Source of the DNA: Clostridiaceae bacterium
GTDB lineage: Bacteria > Bacillota > Clostridia > Clostridiales > Clostridiaceae
Assembly: GCA_003510765.1 (NCBI GenBank)
Contig: DOKV01000019.1
Coordinates: forward strand, 1 to 5,119
DNA: 5,119 bases
Direction of reading: 5' to 3'
Below, piece by piece: positions 1 to 5,057 of this stretch. Position 1 is the first letter of the stretch, and the number at the start of each line of letters is the position of its first letter. The notes beneath the pieces were generated by a model that was not told where the DNA came from, did not search any database, and worked only from the letters and a program-made list of their open reading frames with translations. The position numbers and the translations under genes were made by a program.

Positions 1-711
1 TACTGGGTGAAGCGATTTGACCGATTGGCTGTGGACCATGATGGCATCACAGAGCTTTTTGGCAAGAAGGTGCTCTATTTTAGAGATTTTGATGATCAGC
101 AGTACATGCTCATTTCTGATGAAAGGAATCAAGGGGTTCCTTCTGGAATTCCATGGCAAAAGGGGCCTATTCCTCTGGAATTTGCTTTAACGGGCTTAGG
201 GCCAGTGTTCATCAGCGTAAGAGATGTAGCCTACTTCAAGCAAGTGCTAGAACAAGTGTATCTCATGGAAGAGAAGGAGGAAGAACAGGGGCTTCATCTT
301 TTTGAAATGGGCCAAGGTGGAAATGGCGGCAGCATCATTGTATCTGAAGAAAAAGACATGGATGCAGCAAGGCAAGGATATGGCACTGTGCATCATGTGG
401 CCTTTAGGGTGGCAGATAAGAAGGAACTGGAGGAGTGGATCAAGCGCTATGAGACCTTTGGGTTAAGAAACTCTGGTTTTGTAGAAAGATTCTACTTTGG
501 CTCCCTTTATGCCAAGGTAAATGCTGGCGTCTTGTTTGAACTGGCCACGGATGGGCCAGGATTCATGGAAGATGAGCCCTACGAAACCCTTGGAGAAAAG
601 CTTTCTTTGCCTCCTTATTTTGAAAGTCAAAGAAGTGAAATTGAAAAGCTTGTGAGACCCATAGACACCGTGAGAAGCACCAAAACTTTTGACAAAGAAT
701 ATGAGAAATAG
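1..711 (+). CDS. Ring-cleaving dioxygenase / glyoxalase-fold (VOC) protein, MhqO-like, 5'-truncated by window edge
   Basis: The frame is open from base 1 (Tyr-Trp-Val...) to the TAG at 709-711, giving 236 visible residues. The GTG at 7 is probably internal, because MhqO-type proteins usually have about 310 residues and the first VOC domain is mostly missing here. The visible part begins with the linker (RFGKK-like FGKKVLYFRDFDDQ, about residues 20-33). A second VOC domain follows, starting near GLGPVFISV (about residue 65). It carries the VHHVAFRV strand (His131/His132) and the FELATDGPGF motif, whose Glu180 is the expected metal ligand. The tail with LPPYFE...R.EIE is also typical of the family. 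Members are metal-dependent cytosolic enzymes linked to hydroquinone/quinone or catechol-like compounds; the actual substrate cannot be read from sequence. Family assignment is secure; specificity is inference. It is probably the last gene of its transcript, ending at the terminator at 865-897. Confidence 0.88.
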   Translation, partial: YWVKRFDRLAVDHDGITELFGKKVLYFRDFDDQQYMLISDERNQGVPSGIPWQKGPIPLEFALTGLGPVFISVRDVAYFKQVLEQVYLMEEKEEEQGLHLFEMGQGGNGGSIIVSEEKDMDAARQGYGTVHHVAFRVADKKELEEWIKRYETFGLRNSGFVERFYFGSLYAKVNAGVLFELATDGPGFMEDEPYETLGEKLSLPPYFESQRSEIEKLVRPIDTVRSTKTFDKEYEK

Positions 712-864
712 ATCGACTTCTATGGAGTACTTCACTAGACCCTAGGGACTTTTGGGAGGGATTTTCAAAGAAGAAACCAAAGCGCTACTCAAGGCCTTAG
801 GACAGGTAGCCAAAGGACCCATTGAAAAAATCTTTCTTAGGAAGAAGAGGGAAACGTAGTAGAT
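712..864 (+). other. Intergenic stretch with a short coding-like reading frame (752-859), possible gene remnant
   Basis: Between the dioxygenase stop and the terminator lies a frame open from 746 to the TAG at 857-859. Read from a TTG at 752 it encodes about 35 residues, with a lysine-rich amphipathic pattern (KEETKALLKALGQVAK, then GPIEKIFLRKKRET). Codon choice (AAG, GCC, CTC, GGA, ACC) resembles the neighbouring genes. Against it, there is no ATG, and the only purine-rich stretch before TTG 752 (AGGGA at 744-748) sits three bases from it, which is too close. The GGGAGGG at 754-760 has no start codon at a usual distance. It may be a degraded 3' end of a former gene, a small protein with a poor start, or chance. 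No family was recognised. Confidence 0.22.
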
Positions 865-897
865 AAAAACCACGTCTAGAGATGGACGTGGTTTTTT
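865..897 (+). terminator. Rho-independent terminator after the dioxygenase gene
   Basis: CCACGTC (870-876) pairs with GACGTGG (885-891). The stem can extend inward by a T-G wobble and an A-T pair to a GAGA tetraloop (879-882), and outward through A-tract 865-869 against T-tract 892-896. The run of T at 892-897 follows directly. Because an A-run precedes the stem, it could also stop transcription coming from the other strand, although no gene facing it is visible in this window. It insulates the fru promoter from the upstream gene. Confidence 0.92.
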
Positions 898-990
898 CCC
901 GTTGAATGGTCTGGTGTGGTAAAATGAAAGAAACAAGCAAGATTTGCTCACTTATGATTGTTTGAGGTGAATAGAAGAGAGATTTTCTTC

Positions 991-1005
991 ATGAAAACGT
1001 ATTGA
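991..1005 (+). promoter_or_regulatory. Candidate cre (CcpA-binding) site overlapping the fru -35 box
   Basis: The sequence ATGAAAACGTATTGA fits the classical Gram-positive cre consensus WTGNAANCGNWNNCW at every fixed position except position 14, where G replaces C. The left half (TGAAAACG) is perfect and the right half is degenerate. Its last four bases overlap the -35 hexamer at 1002-1007, a position where bound CcpA would block RNA polymerase. Glucose repression of a fructose operon would make sense in this group, but one mismatch in a degenerate motif leaves real room for chance. Confidence 0.5.
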
Positions 1006-1030
1006 CATTCCATAAACATGCATTTATACT
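1002..1030 (+). promoter_or_regulatory. Sigma-A-type promoter of the fru operon
   Basis: A perfect -35 TTGACA (1002-1007) is separated by 17 bp from TATACT (1025-1030), one base off the TATAAT consensus. Transcription would start near 1036-1038, leaving a leader of about 50 nt before fruR. It is the only strong promoter between the upstream terminator and fruR, and the four fru genes follow it without another terminator, so it probably drives the whole operon. Confidence 0.88.
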
Positions 1031-1072
1031 GTCATTAATGAGCATAATCAATCATAAACAAAAATAAACGGG
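1011..1072 (+). promoter_or_regulatory. Operator candidate: array of phased 10-bp CATAA-type repeats over the fru promoter
   Basis: Reading in 10-base steps gives CATAAACATG (1011), CATTTATACT (1021), a 2-base shift, then CATTAATGAG (1033), CATAATCAAT (1043), CATAAACAAA (1053) and AATAAACGGG (1063). The 8-mer CATAAACA occurs exactly at 1011-1018 and 1053-1060. The units cover the spacer, the -10 box, the start point and the early leader, one unit per helical turn. DeoR-family repressors are known to bind repeated short sites of this spacing, and a DeoR-family gene lies immediately downstream, so autoregulation by FruR is the natural reading. The repeats are visible in the sequence; the binding is inferred. 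Confidence 0.6.
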
Positions 1073-1073
1073 C

Positions 1074-1079
1074 AAAGGA
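1074..1079 (+). promoter_or_regulatory. Ribosome binding site that decides the fruR start
   Basis: AAAGGA at 1074-1079 lies 8 nt before ATG 1088. The alternative upstream ATG at 1079 overlaps this site and has nothing resembling a Shine-Dalgarno sequence in front of it. The start at 1088 also gives the usual DeoR-family opening, MFAEERQ. Confidence 0.7.
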
Positions 1080-1087
1080 TGAAGGTT

Positions 1088-1843
1088 ATGTTTGCAGAAG
1101 AAAGACAAAGTAAGATTGTACAGATGGTGGAGAAAGGAAAAAGCATCAAGGTCATTGATTTGGCAGTGCAATTTGGTGTATCCGAGTCCACCATAAGAAG
1201 AGATCTACAAGAGATGGAAGAAGCAAAGCTTTTGAAAAGAACCCATGGCGGCGCCGTGGGCATACAAAGGAAGAGTTTTGAACCCACTTTCAACGAAAAG
1301 AAAGAAGAATTTCTAAGAGAAAAAGAAGCCATAGGTGCCTTGGCAGCAAGTCTTCTTGAAGATGGGGACAGTGTGATTTTAGATACGGGGACCACCACCT
1401 TAGAAATTGCCAAGAGAATCAAGGACTTAAGACTCACCGTCATCACCAACGCTCTGGATATCGCAGAAGAACTAAGCGATGTGGGGAATATTCAGTTGAT
1501 TTTGACCGGAGGCATTTTACGAGGCAATACAAGAGCTATGGTAGGTTCTTTGGCGGAAGGCACCTTAAAGCATTTCAAGGCAGATGTGGCGTTCGTTGGG
1601 GCCAACGGCATTTCCATAGAAGAAGGGCTCACCACGCCAAACCATGTGGAAGCCATGACCAAAAGAGCCATGATGGCATCGGCCACAAGGGTGTATGGGG
1701 TAGTAGATACTTCAAAATTTGAGCAAGTGAGCTTTGCGGTCATTGCCTCGTTGAAAGAGCTTACGGCAGTGATTACCAGTGGAGAGCTAGATGAAGCTCA
1801 GAGGAAAAGCTATGAAGACCATGATGTGGTACTCATGAGATGA
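1088..1843 (+). CDS. fruR: DeoR-family transcriptional regulator of the fructose operon (FruR)
   Basis: The protein has 251 residues, the usual DeoR-family length. The N-terminal winged helix-turn-helix spans about residues 5-57. It contains the recognition helix VSESTIRRDLQEME (31-44) and the KRTHGGAV wing (50-57), both family hallmarks. The C-terminal sugar-phosphate sensor domain shows DTGTTT (99-104), TNA (120-122), LTGGILR (139-145), GANGI (171-175) and DTSKF (207-211), the pieces that line the phospho-sugar pocket. It is a cytosolic DNA-binding protein, most likely a repressor released by fructose-1-phosphate. That role and the name rest on its position as first gene of a fructose PTS operon, since DeoR paralogues are hard to tell apart by sequence alone. 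It is followed 14 nt later by fruK. The start at 1088 was preferred over 1079 for its ribosome binding site. Confidence 0.9.
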   Translation: MFAEERQSKIVQMVEKGKSIKVIDLAVQFGVSESTIRRDLQEMEEAKLLKRTHGGAVGIQRKSFEPTFNEKKEEFLREKEAIGALAASLLEDGDSVILDTGTTTLEIAKRIKDLRLTVITNALDIAEELSDVGNIQLILTGGILRGNTRAMVGSLAEGTLKHFKADVAFVGANGISIEEGLTTPNHVEAMTKRAMMASATRVYGVVDTSKFEQVSFAVIASLKELTAVITSGELDEAQRKSYEDHDVVLMR

Positions 1844-1857
1844 GGAGGTGAAACCAT

Positions 1858-2796
1858 ATGATTGTAACCGTAACAGTGAACCCAGCCTTAGACAAGACCA
1901 TGATTTTGAAGAAGGTATCCATGGGCGAGGTCAATCGCGTTGAGACAGTTCGAAATGATATGGGTGGAAAGGGCATCAATGTCTCTAAAGTACTGAAATC
2001 CTTAGGGGAGCCCTCCTTGGCTACGGGATTTCTTGGGGGGATTTTGGAAGAGGTCTTTCGGAAAGAGTTGAAACAATTAGGTATTGAAGACCAGTTTCTC
2101 TCCGTATCGGGAGATACCCGGACCAACTTGAAAATTGTGGATGAAGGGCAAAAAGAATACACGGATTTCAATGAGCCTGGTCCAGAGATTACGGAAAAAG
2201 AACTTGCGCTGTTTCATGAACGGTTTAAGAGTCTGTTGTTTGAAGGAGATTTATTGGTCTTATCCGGAGGTCTTTGCAAAGGACTGCCTAAGGATCTTTA
2301 TGCCATCCTCATGAAAGAAGCCAAAAGTAGAGGCGTGAAAGTGCTCCTAGATGCAGAGGGAGAGGCGCTGACCTATGGCATCCAAGAAAAGCCTTTTCTC
2401 TTAAAACCCAATGAAAAAGAGTTGGCAGGGTACCTAAAGAAAGAGACGCTGAAAAGAGAAGAGCTTTTGGAGGCCGGTCAAAAGCTCCTGGAAGAAGGAA
2501 TTCCTTTGGTATTGGTATCCAGGGGAGAAAAGGGCAGTGTACTATTTAGCCAAGAAGGTATTTTTGAGTCTAAGGGGCTGAAGGTATCTGTGAAAAGCAC
2601 CGTGGGGGCAGGAGACGCCATGGTGGGTGCTGCAGCCTATGGGCTACGAAAAGGATATGGCGCTAAGAAGCTTTTGGCCTTTGCAGAGGCCAGTGGCGCA
2701 GCGGCGGTGGCTAAAGAAGGAACCCAAGCACCCAGTAAAGAAGAGATTGACCACTACTATATAGAAGCTTTGGAGCAAATTGAGGAGGTCCTGTGA
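1858..2796 (+). CDS. fruK: 1-phosphofructokinase (FruK), PfkB/ribokinase family
   Basis: This cytosolic kinase (312 residues, normal length) phosphorylates fructose-1-phosphate with ATP to fructose-1,6-bisphosphate, feeding PTS-imported fructose into glycolysis. It opens with the typical MIVTVTVNPALDKT, with the substrate-contacting Asp12. It has the PfkB signature GGKGINVS (36-43), KPNE (183-186), the SRGEKGS nucleotide-side loop (221-227) and the TVGAGDAMVGA motif, where GAGD (250-253) forms the anion hole and Asp253 is the catalytic base. Tagatose-6-phosphate kinase (LacC) is the closest alternative, but the fructose PTS genes directly downstream favour FruK. AGGAGGTG (1843-1850) lies 7 nt before the start. 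The stop TGA shares one base with the next ATG, so translation of the EIIA gene is probably coupled. Confidence 0.95.
   Translation: MIVTVTVNPALDKTMILKKVSMGEVNRVETVRNDMGGKGINVSKVLKSLGEPSLATGFLGGILEEVFRKELKQLGIEDQFLSVSGDTRTNLKIVDEGQKEYTDFNEPGPEITEKELALFHERFKSLLFEGDLLVLSGGLCKGLPKDLYAILMKEAKSRGVKVLLDAEGEALTYGIQEKPFLLKPNEKELAGYLKKETLKREELLEAGQKLLEEGIPLVLVSRGEKGSVLFSQEGIFESKGLKVSVKSTVGAGDAMVGAAAYGLRKGYGAKKLLAFAEASGAAAVAKEGTQAPSKEEIDHYYIEALEQIEEVL
2783..2789 (+). promoter_or_regulatory. Ribosome binding site inside the end of fruK, decides the EIIA start
   Basis: AGGAGGT, lying within the last codons of fruK, is 6 nt from ATG 2796 and only 3 nt from the alternative GTG 2793. The ATG is therefore the likelier start and overlaps the fruK stop as TGATG. 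Confidence 0.75.
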
Positions 2797-3242
2797 TGAA
2801 TACAAAAGAAATGTTTTCGAAAAATCGTGTCACTTTTGATTTACAAGCCACAGATAAATTGGGTGTGCTGGAAGAGCTCATTGCGCTCCTGGTGGCCGAT
2901 GGAAAAGTGTCAGATCCGATGAAGTTCAAAGAGGCTGTCTTAAAGCGAGAAGAAGAGTTCTCCACAGGCATTGGCATGGGTATTGCCATTCCCCATGGGA
3001 AAAGTGATGCTGTCCTTGAACCGGCCATGGTCTTTGGGAAGAGTCACCACGGGGTGGATTATGAGAGTATGGATGACTTGCCTGCGCACTTGTTCTTTCT
3101 CATTGCGGTACCTATGGAGTCTAGCGACTTGCACCTGAAAGCCCTCAGCGAGATTTCCAGAAATCTCATGCACAAAGAAGTTCGAGAGAAGCTGATGGAA
3201 GCCACTACTTTTGAGGCGTTCATTGATGTATTTGGTTCCTAA
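2796..3242 (+). CDS. Fructose-type PTS EIIA component, free-standing
   Basis: This 148-residue cytosolic protein is a single EIIA domain of the mannitol/fructose class (PTS_EIIA_type-2). It takes phosphate from phospho-HPr and passes it to the EIIB domain of the permease. The phosphorylated histidine is His67 in the motif GIAIPHGKS (62-70). A second conserved region, SSDLHLKALSEISRNL, carries the other pocket histidine. The REEEFSTGIG stretch (51-60) before the active site is also characteristic. Mannitol EIIA and the nitrogen-PTS EIIA (PtsN) share this fold; the position between fruK and the fructose EIIBC gene decides for fructose. In Bacillus subtilis FruA this domain is fused to EIIBC, whereas here it is separate and carries no HPr-like domain. 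A 34-nt gap precedes the EIIBC start reading frame. Confidence 0.93.
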   Translation: MNTKEMFSKNRVTFDLQATDKLGVLEELIALLVADGKVSDPMKFKEAVLKREEEFSTGIGMGIAIPHGKSDAVLEPAMVFGKSHHGVDYESMDDLPAHLFFLIAVPMESSDLHLKALSEISRNLMHKEVREKLMEATTFEAFIDVFGS

Positions 3243-3265
3243 TTGCATTTATAGATAGGATTATG

Positions 3266-3274
3266 AAGGAGGAG
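3266..3274 (+). promoter_or_regulatory. Ribosome binding site for fruA, decides between tandem ATGs
   Basis: AAGGAGGAG includes AAGGAGG at 3266-3272, which is 4 nt from ATG 3277 and 7 nt from ATG 3280. The second ATG has the better spacing and gives the usual MKLVAVTSCPTG opening. Initiation at both is possible and changes only one methionine. Confidence 0.65.
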
Positions 3275-3279
3275 AAATG

Positions 3280-4638
3280 ATGAAACTAGTAGCTGTAACA
3301 TCTTGTCCCACAGGTATTGCGCATACCTACATGGCCGCGGAGGCACTACAGATTGCCGCGAAAGAAATGGGTCATGAAATCAAAGTGGAAACCCAAGGCT
3401 CCGTAGGAGCCGAAAATGTCCTTACCAAGGAAGACTTAAAAGGTGCACAAGCGGTGATCTTGGCGGTGGATACCAATGTAGACAAAGAGAGATTTCAAGG
3501 TATGCCTGTGGTTGAAGCCTCTGTGAAAGATGCCATCAAAGATGCCAAAGGGCTCATTAACAAAGCCTTAGCGGCAAAGCCTCTTTCAGTGAAGAAAGAA
3601 GACCTTGAAGAAGATCGGGACTTCACAAAGAAAAAGGGGGGCATCTATAAGCACTTGATGACAGGGGTATCCTTCATGATTCCCTTTGTGGTGGCAGGTG
3701 GACTCCTCATTGCGTTCTCCTTTGCCTTTGGCATCCATGCAGCAGGTGAAGAGGGGACCCTCGCTTGGGCTTTGATGGAAATTGGTGGCGCAGCCTTTGG
3801 GCTCATGGTACCCATTTTAGCGGGATACATTGCCTATTCCATTGCAGACCGTCCTGGGATCGTTCCAGGAATGGTTGGTGGAATGATTGCCAATACTGTA
3901 GCTGCTGGCTTCCTTGGTGGTTTACTGGCAGGATTCATCGCTGGGTATACAGTACTCATTTTACGTAAAGTGATCAAGCTTCCCAAGAACTTTGAAGGCC
4001 TAATGCCAGTGCTGATTTTACCCGTGCTCTCCACGCTATTTGTGGGACTTGTGATGGTCTTCATCTTAGGCGGACCTGTAAGAACCATTAATGAAGGGAT
4101 GCTCGATTGGTTAAATGGTATGAGTGGGACCAATGCAGTACTCTTAGGAGGCATCCTTGGGGTTATGATGGCAGCGGATATGGGGGGCCCCATCAATAAG
4201 GCAGCCTATGCTTTTGGTGCAGCAACCATTGCCCAAGGGCAACCATCCCAAGTCATGGCCGCAGTTATGGCGGCAGGCATGGTGCCTCCACTGGCCATTG
4301 CCTTATCCACAGTATTAGTGAAGCATAAGTACACCCAGGAAGAACGTCAAGCAGGAAAAGTGAACTGGGCTCTGGGTGCATCTTTCATCACAGAAGGAGC
4401 CATTCCCTTTGCAGCAGCGGACCCCATCAGAGTGATTCCTTCCCTCATGGCAGGTTCAGCTGTGGCAGGTGCCCTTTCCATGATCTTTAAGGCAACCCTA
4501 GCTGTTCCTCATGGTGGCATCTTTGTATTACCCATCCCCAATGCGGTGGGCAATCTTCCTCTTTATATCTTGGCCATCGTCCTTGGTTCAGTGGTGGGAG
4601 GACTCCTTCTATCCCTACTCAAAAAGAAAACAGCATAA
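3280..4638 (+). CDS. fruA: Fructose-specific PTS permease, EIIBC component
   Basis: This 452-residue integral membrane protein imports fructose and phosphorylates it to fructose-1-phosphate. Residues 1 to about 98 form the cytosolic EIIB domain. Its phosphocysteine is Cys9 in VTSCPTGIAHTYMAAE, the fructose EIIB signature. A charged linker (about 99-120, rich in Lys, Glu and Asp) leads to the EIIC domain, which begins at YKHLMTGVSFMIPFVVAGG (123 on). Several hydrophobic segments follow, with ADRPGIVPGMVGG and AADMGGPINKAAYAF loops. The conserved ITEGAIPFAAADP motif (from residue 370), containing Glu372, belongs to the sugar site. The C-terminus is a short KKKTA tail. No EIIA domain is fused, matching the separate upstream gene. 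Mannose-type or mannitol EIIC is excluded by these motifs. It is the last gene of the operon, 10 nt before the terminator. Confidence 0.95.
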   Translation: MKLVAVTSCPTGIAHTYMAAEALQIAAKEMGHEIKVETQGSVGAENVLTKEDLKGAQAVILAVDTNVDKERFQGMPVVEASVKDAIKDAKGLINKALAAKPLSVKKEDLEEDRDFTKKKGGIYKHLMTGVSFMIPFVVAGGLLIAFSFAFGIHAAGEEGTLAWALMEIGGAAFGLMVPILAGYIAYSIADRPGIVPGMVGGMIANTVAAGFLGGLLAGFIAGYTVLILRKVIKLPKNFEGLMPVLILPVLSTLFVGLVMVFILGGPVRTINEGMLDWLNGMSGTNAVLLGGILGVMMAADMGGPINKAAYAFGAATIAQGQPSQVMAAVMAAGMVPPLAIALSTVLVKHKYTQEERQAGKVNWALGASFITEGAIPFAAADPIRVIPSLMAGSAVAGALSMIFKATLAVPHGGIFVLPIPNAVGNLPLYILAIVLGSVVGGLLLSLLKKKTA

Positions 4639-4648
4639 ATGAATGGGT

Positions 4649-4680
4649 AAAAACCTCTCCACCTGGAGAGGTTTTTCTTT
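4649..4680 (+). terminator. Rho-independent terminator of the fru operon
   Basis: CCTCTCC (4654-4660) and GGAGAGG (4665-4671) form a perfect 7-bp GC-rich stem with loop ACCT. Five A-T pairs (4649-4653 with 4672-4676) extend it to 12 bp, and the T-rich tail runs to 4680. It begins 10 nt after the fruA stop. The symmetrical A and T tracts would let it work in both directions. Confidence 0.95.
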
Positions 4681-4962
4681 GAGTGTCAAAGCTTTTAAGA
4701 GATGAGGGTGGCATTATTTATCTATAAGTTACTTGAACTTATAAAGAGCATAGGTAGGGTTAGGTGTTCCTGAAGGACCTAATTCTTTCAGGAGTATTTA
4801 TACATGTGTGTACGTCGATATCCTTACGGATGAAATTCGTACTCTAAGTGGAAATAAAAAATCAGGTTTACTATAGGAGCCCTTGAAAAATAATAATTTT
4901 AAAGAAGCAAGGATAGCCCTTTAATTATTTCTTAAAACACTACCACATTATGAGATGTACTA
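4681..4962. other. AT-rich intergenic region with several stem-loops, no convincing gene
   Basis: No reading frame of convincing length, start and ribosome binding site is present on either strand. The region holds four hairpins. TATAAGTT/AACTTATA is at 4723-4743 (8 bp, 5-nt loop). A 10-bp stem lies at 4768-4777/4784-4793, including one G-T wobble. GTACG/CGTAC (4810-4814/4838-4842) encloses ATCC/GGAT with a TTAC tetraloop. CCTTG/CAAGG (4881-4885/4908-4912) has CTAT/ATAG outside it and AAAAT/ATTTT inside. TTAGGT/ACCTAA (4760-4765/4777-4782) competes with the second hairpin. The only good promoter here lies downstream of all of them, so they are not in the leader of the next gene unless another promoter exists. 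The density of pairing suggests a structured RNA or a degenerated element, but no known RNA family was recognised. Confidence 0.5.
4723..4743. repeat. Perfect 8-bp inverted repeat with 5-nt spacer
   Basis: TATAAGTT (4723-4730) and AACTTATA (4736-4743) are exact reverse complements around ACTTG. It is short and AT-rich. It could be a DNA-binding site or a weak RNA hairpin, and no T-tract follows, so it is not a terminator. Confidence 0.6.
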
Positions 4963-4991
4963 TTAACATTTAAGGATATCTATAGTATAAT
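4963..4991 (+). promoter_or_regulatory. Sigma-A-type promoter for the gene at 5058
   Basis: TTAACA (4963-4968) is one base off the -35 consensus. A 17-bp spacer leads to a perfect TATAAT (4986-4991). Transcription would start near 4998, giving a 5' leader of about 60 nt before ATG 5058. Confidence 0.82.
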
Positions 4992-5000
4992 GAATTCAGG

Positions 5001-5032
5001 GAAACTGATTTCAGATTATGAAAGAAACTGAT
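5001..5032. repeat. Direct repeat GAAACTGAT in the leader of the gene at 5058, possible operator
   Basis: GAAACTGAT occurs exactly at 5001-5009 and again at 5024-5032, 23 bp apart (a little over two helical turns). Between them lies the inverted pair TTTCA (5009-5013) / TGAAA (5019-5023). The copies sit just downstream of the predicted transcription start, where a bound repressor could block the promoter. The repeats are plainly present; their function is inferred. Confidence 0.45.
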
Positions 5033-5057
5033 AAATAGAATAAAAGGAGATGACAAA

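Noticed and set aside
917..936. Extended -10-like TGGTAAAAT (917-925) followed by ATG 924 opening a 13-codon frame
   Set aside because: No -35 at a usual distance, no ribosome binding site, and the ATG lies inside the supposed -10 box.
463..951. Open frames on the minus strand at 463-735 and 742-951
   Set aside because: The first is antisense to the dioxygenase gene with no family resemblance. The second runs through the terminator stem and has no ribosome binding site.
1048..4196. Several minus-strand open frames of 61-133 codons and a plus-strand frame at 3765-3968 across the fru operon
   Set aside because: All overlap well-identified genes in other frames, show no recognisable domains, and have composition expected of out-of-frame reading.
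4705..4711. AGGGTGG, the beginning of the T-box antiterminator motif
   Set aside because: The conserved continuation (NACCGCG) and the preceding specifier stem are absent, and no terminator or aminoacyl-tRNA or amino-acid gene follows.
4768..4842. Faint similarity of the hairpin plus GAGT...TAC segment to a purine riboswitch
   Set aside because: The loop lengths, the conserved junction and the second loop sequence do not fit, and the segment lies upstream of the next promoter rather than in a leader.
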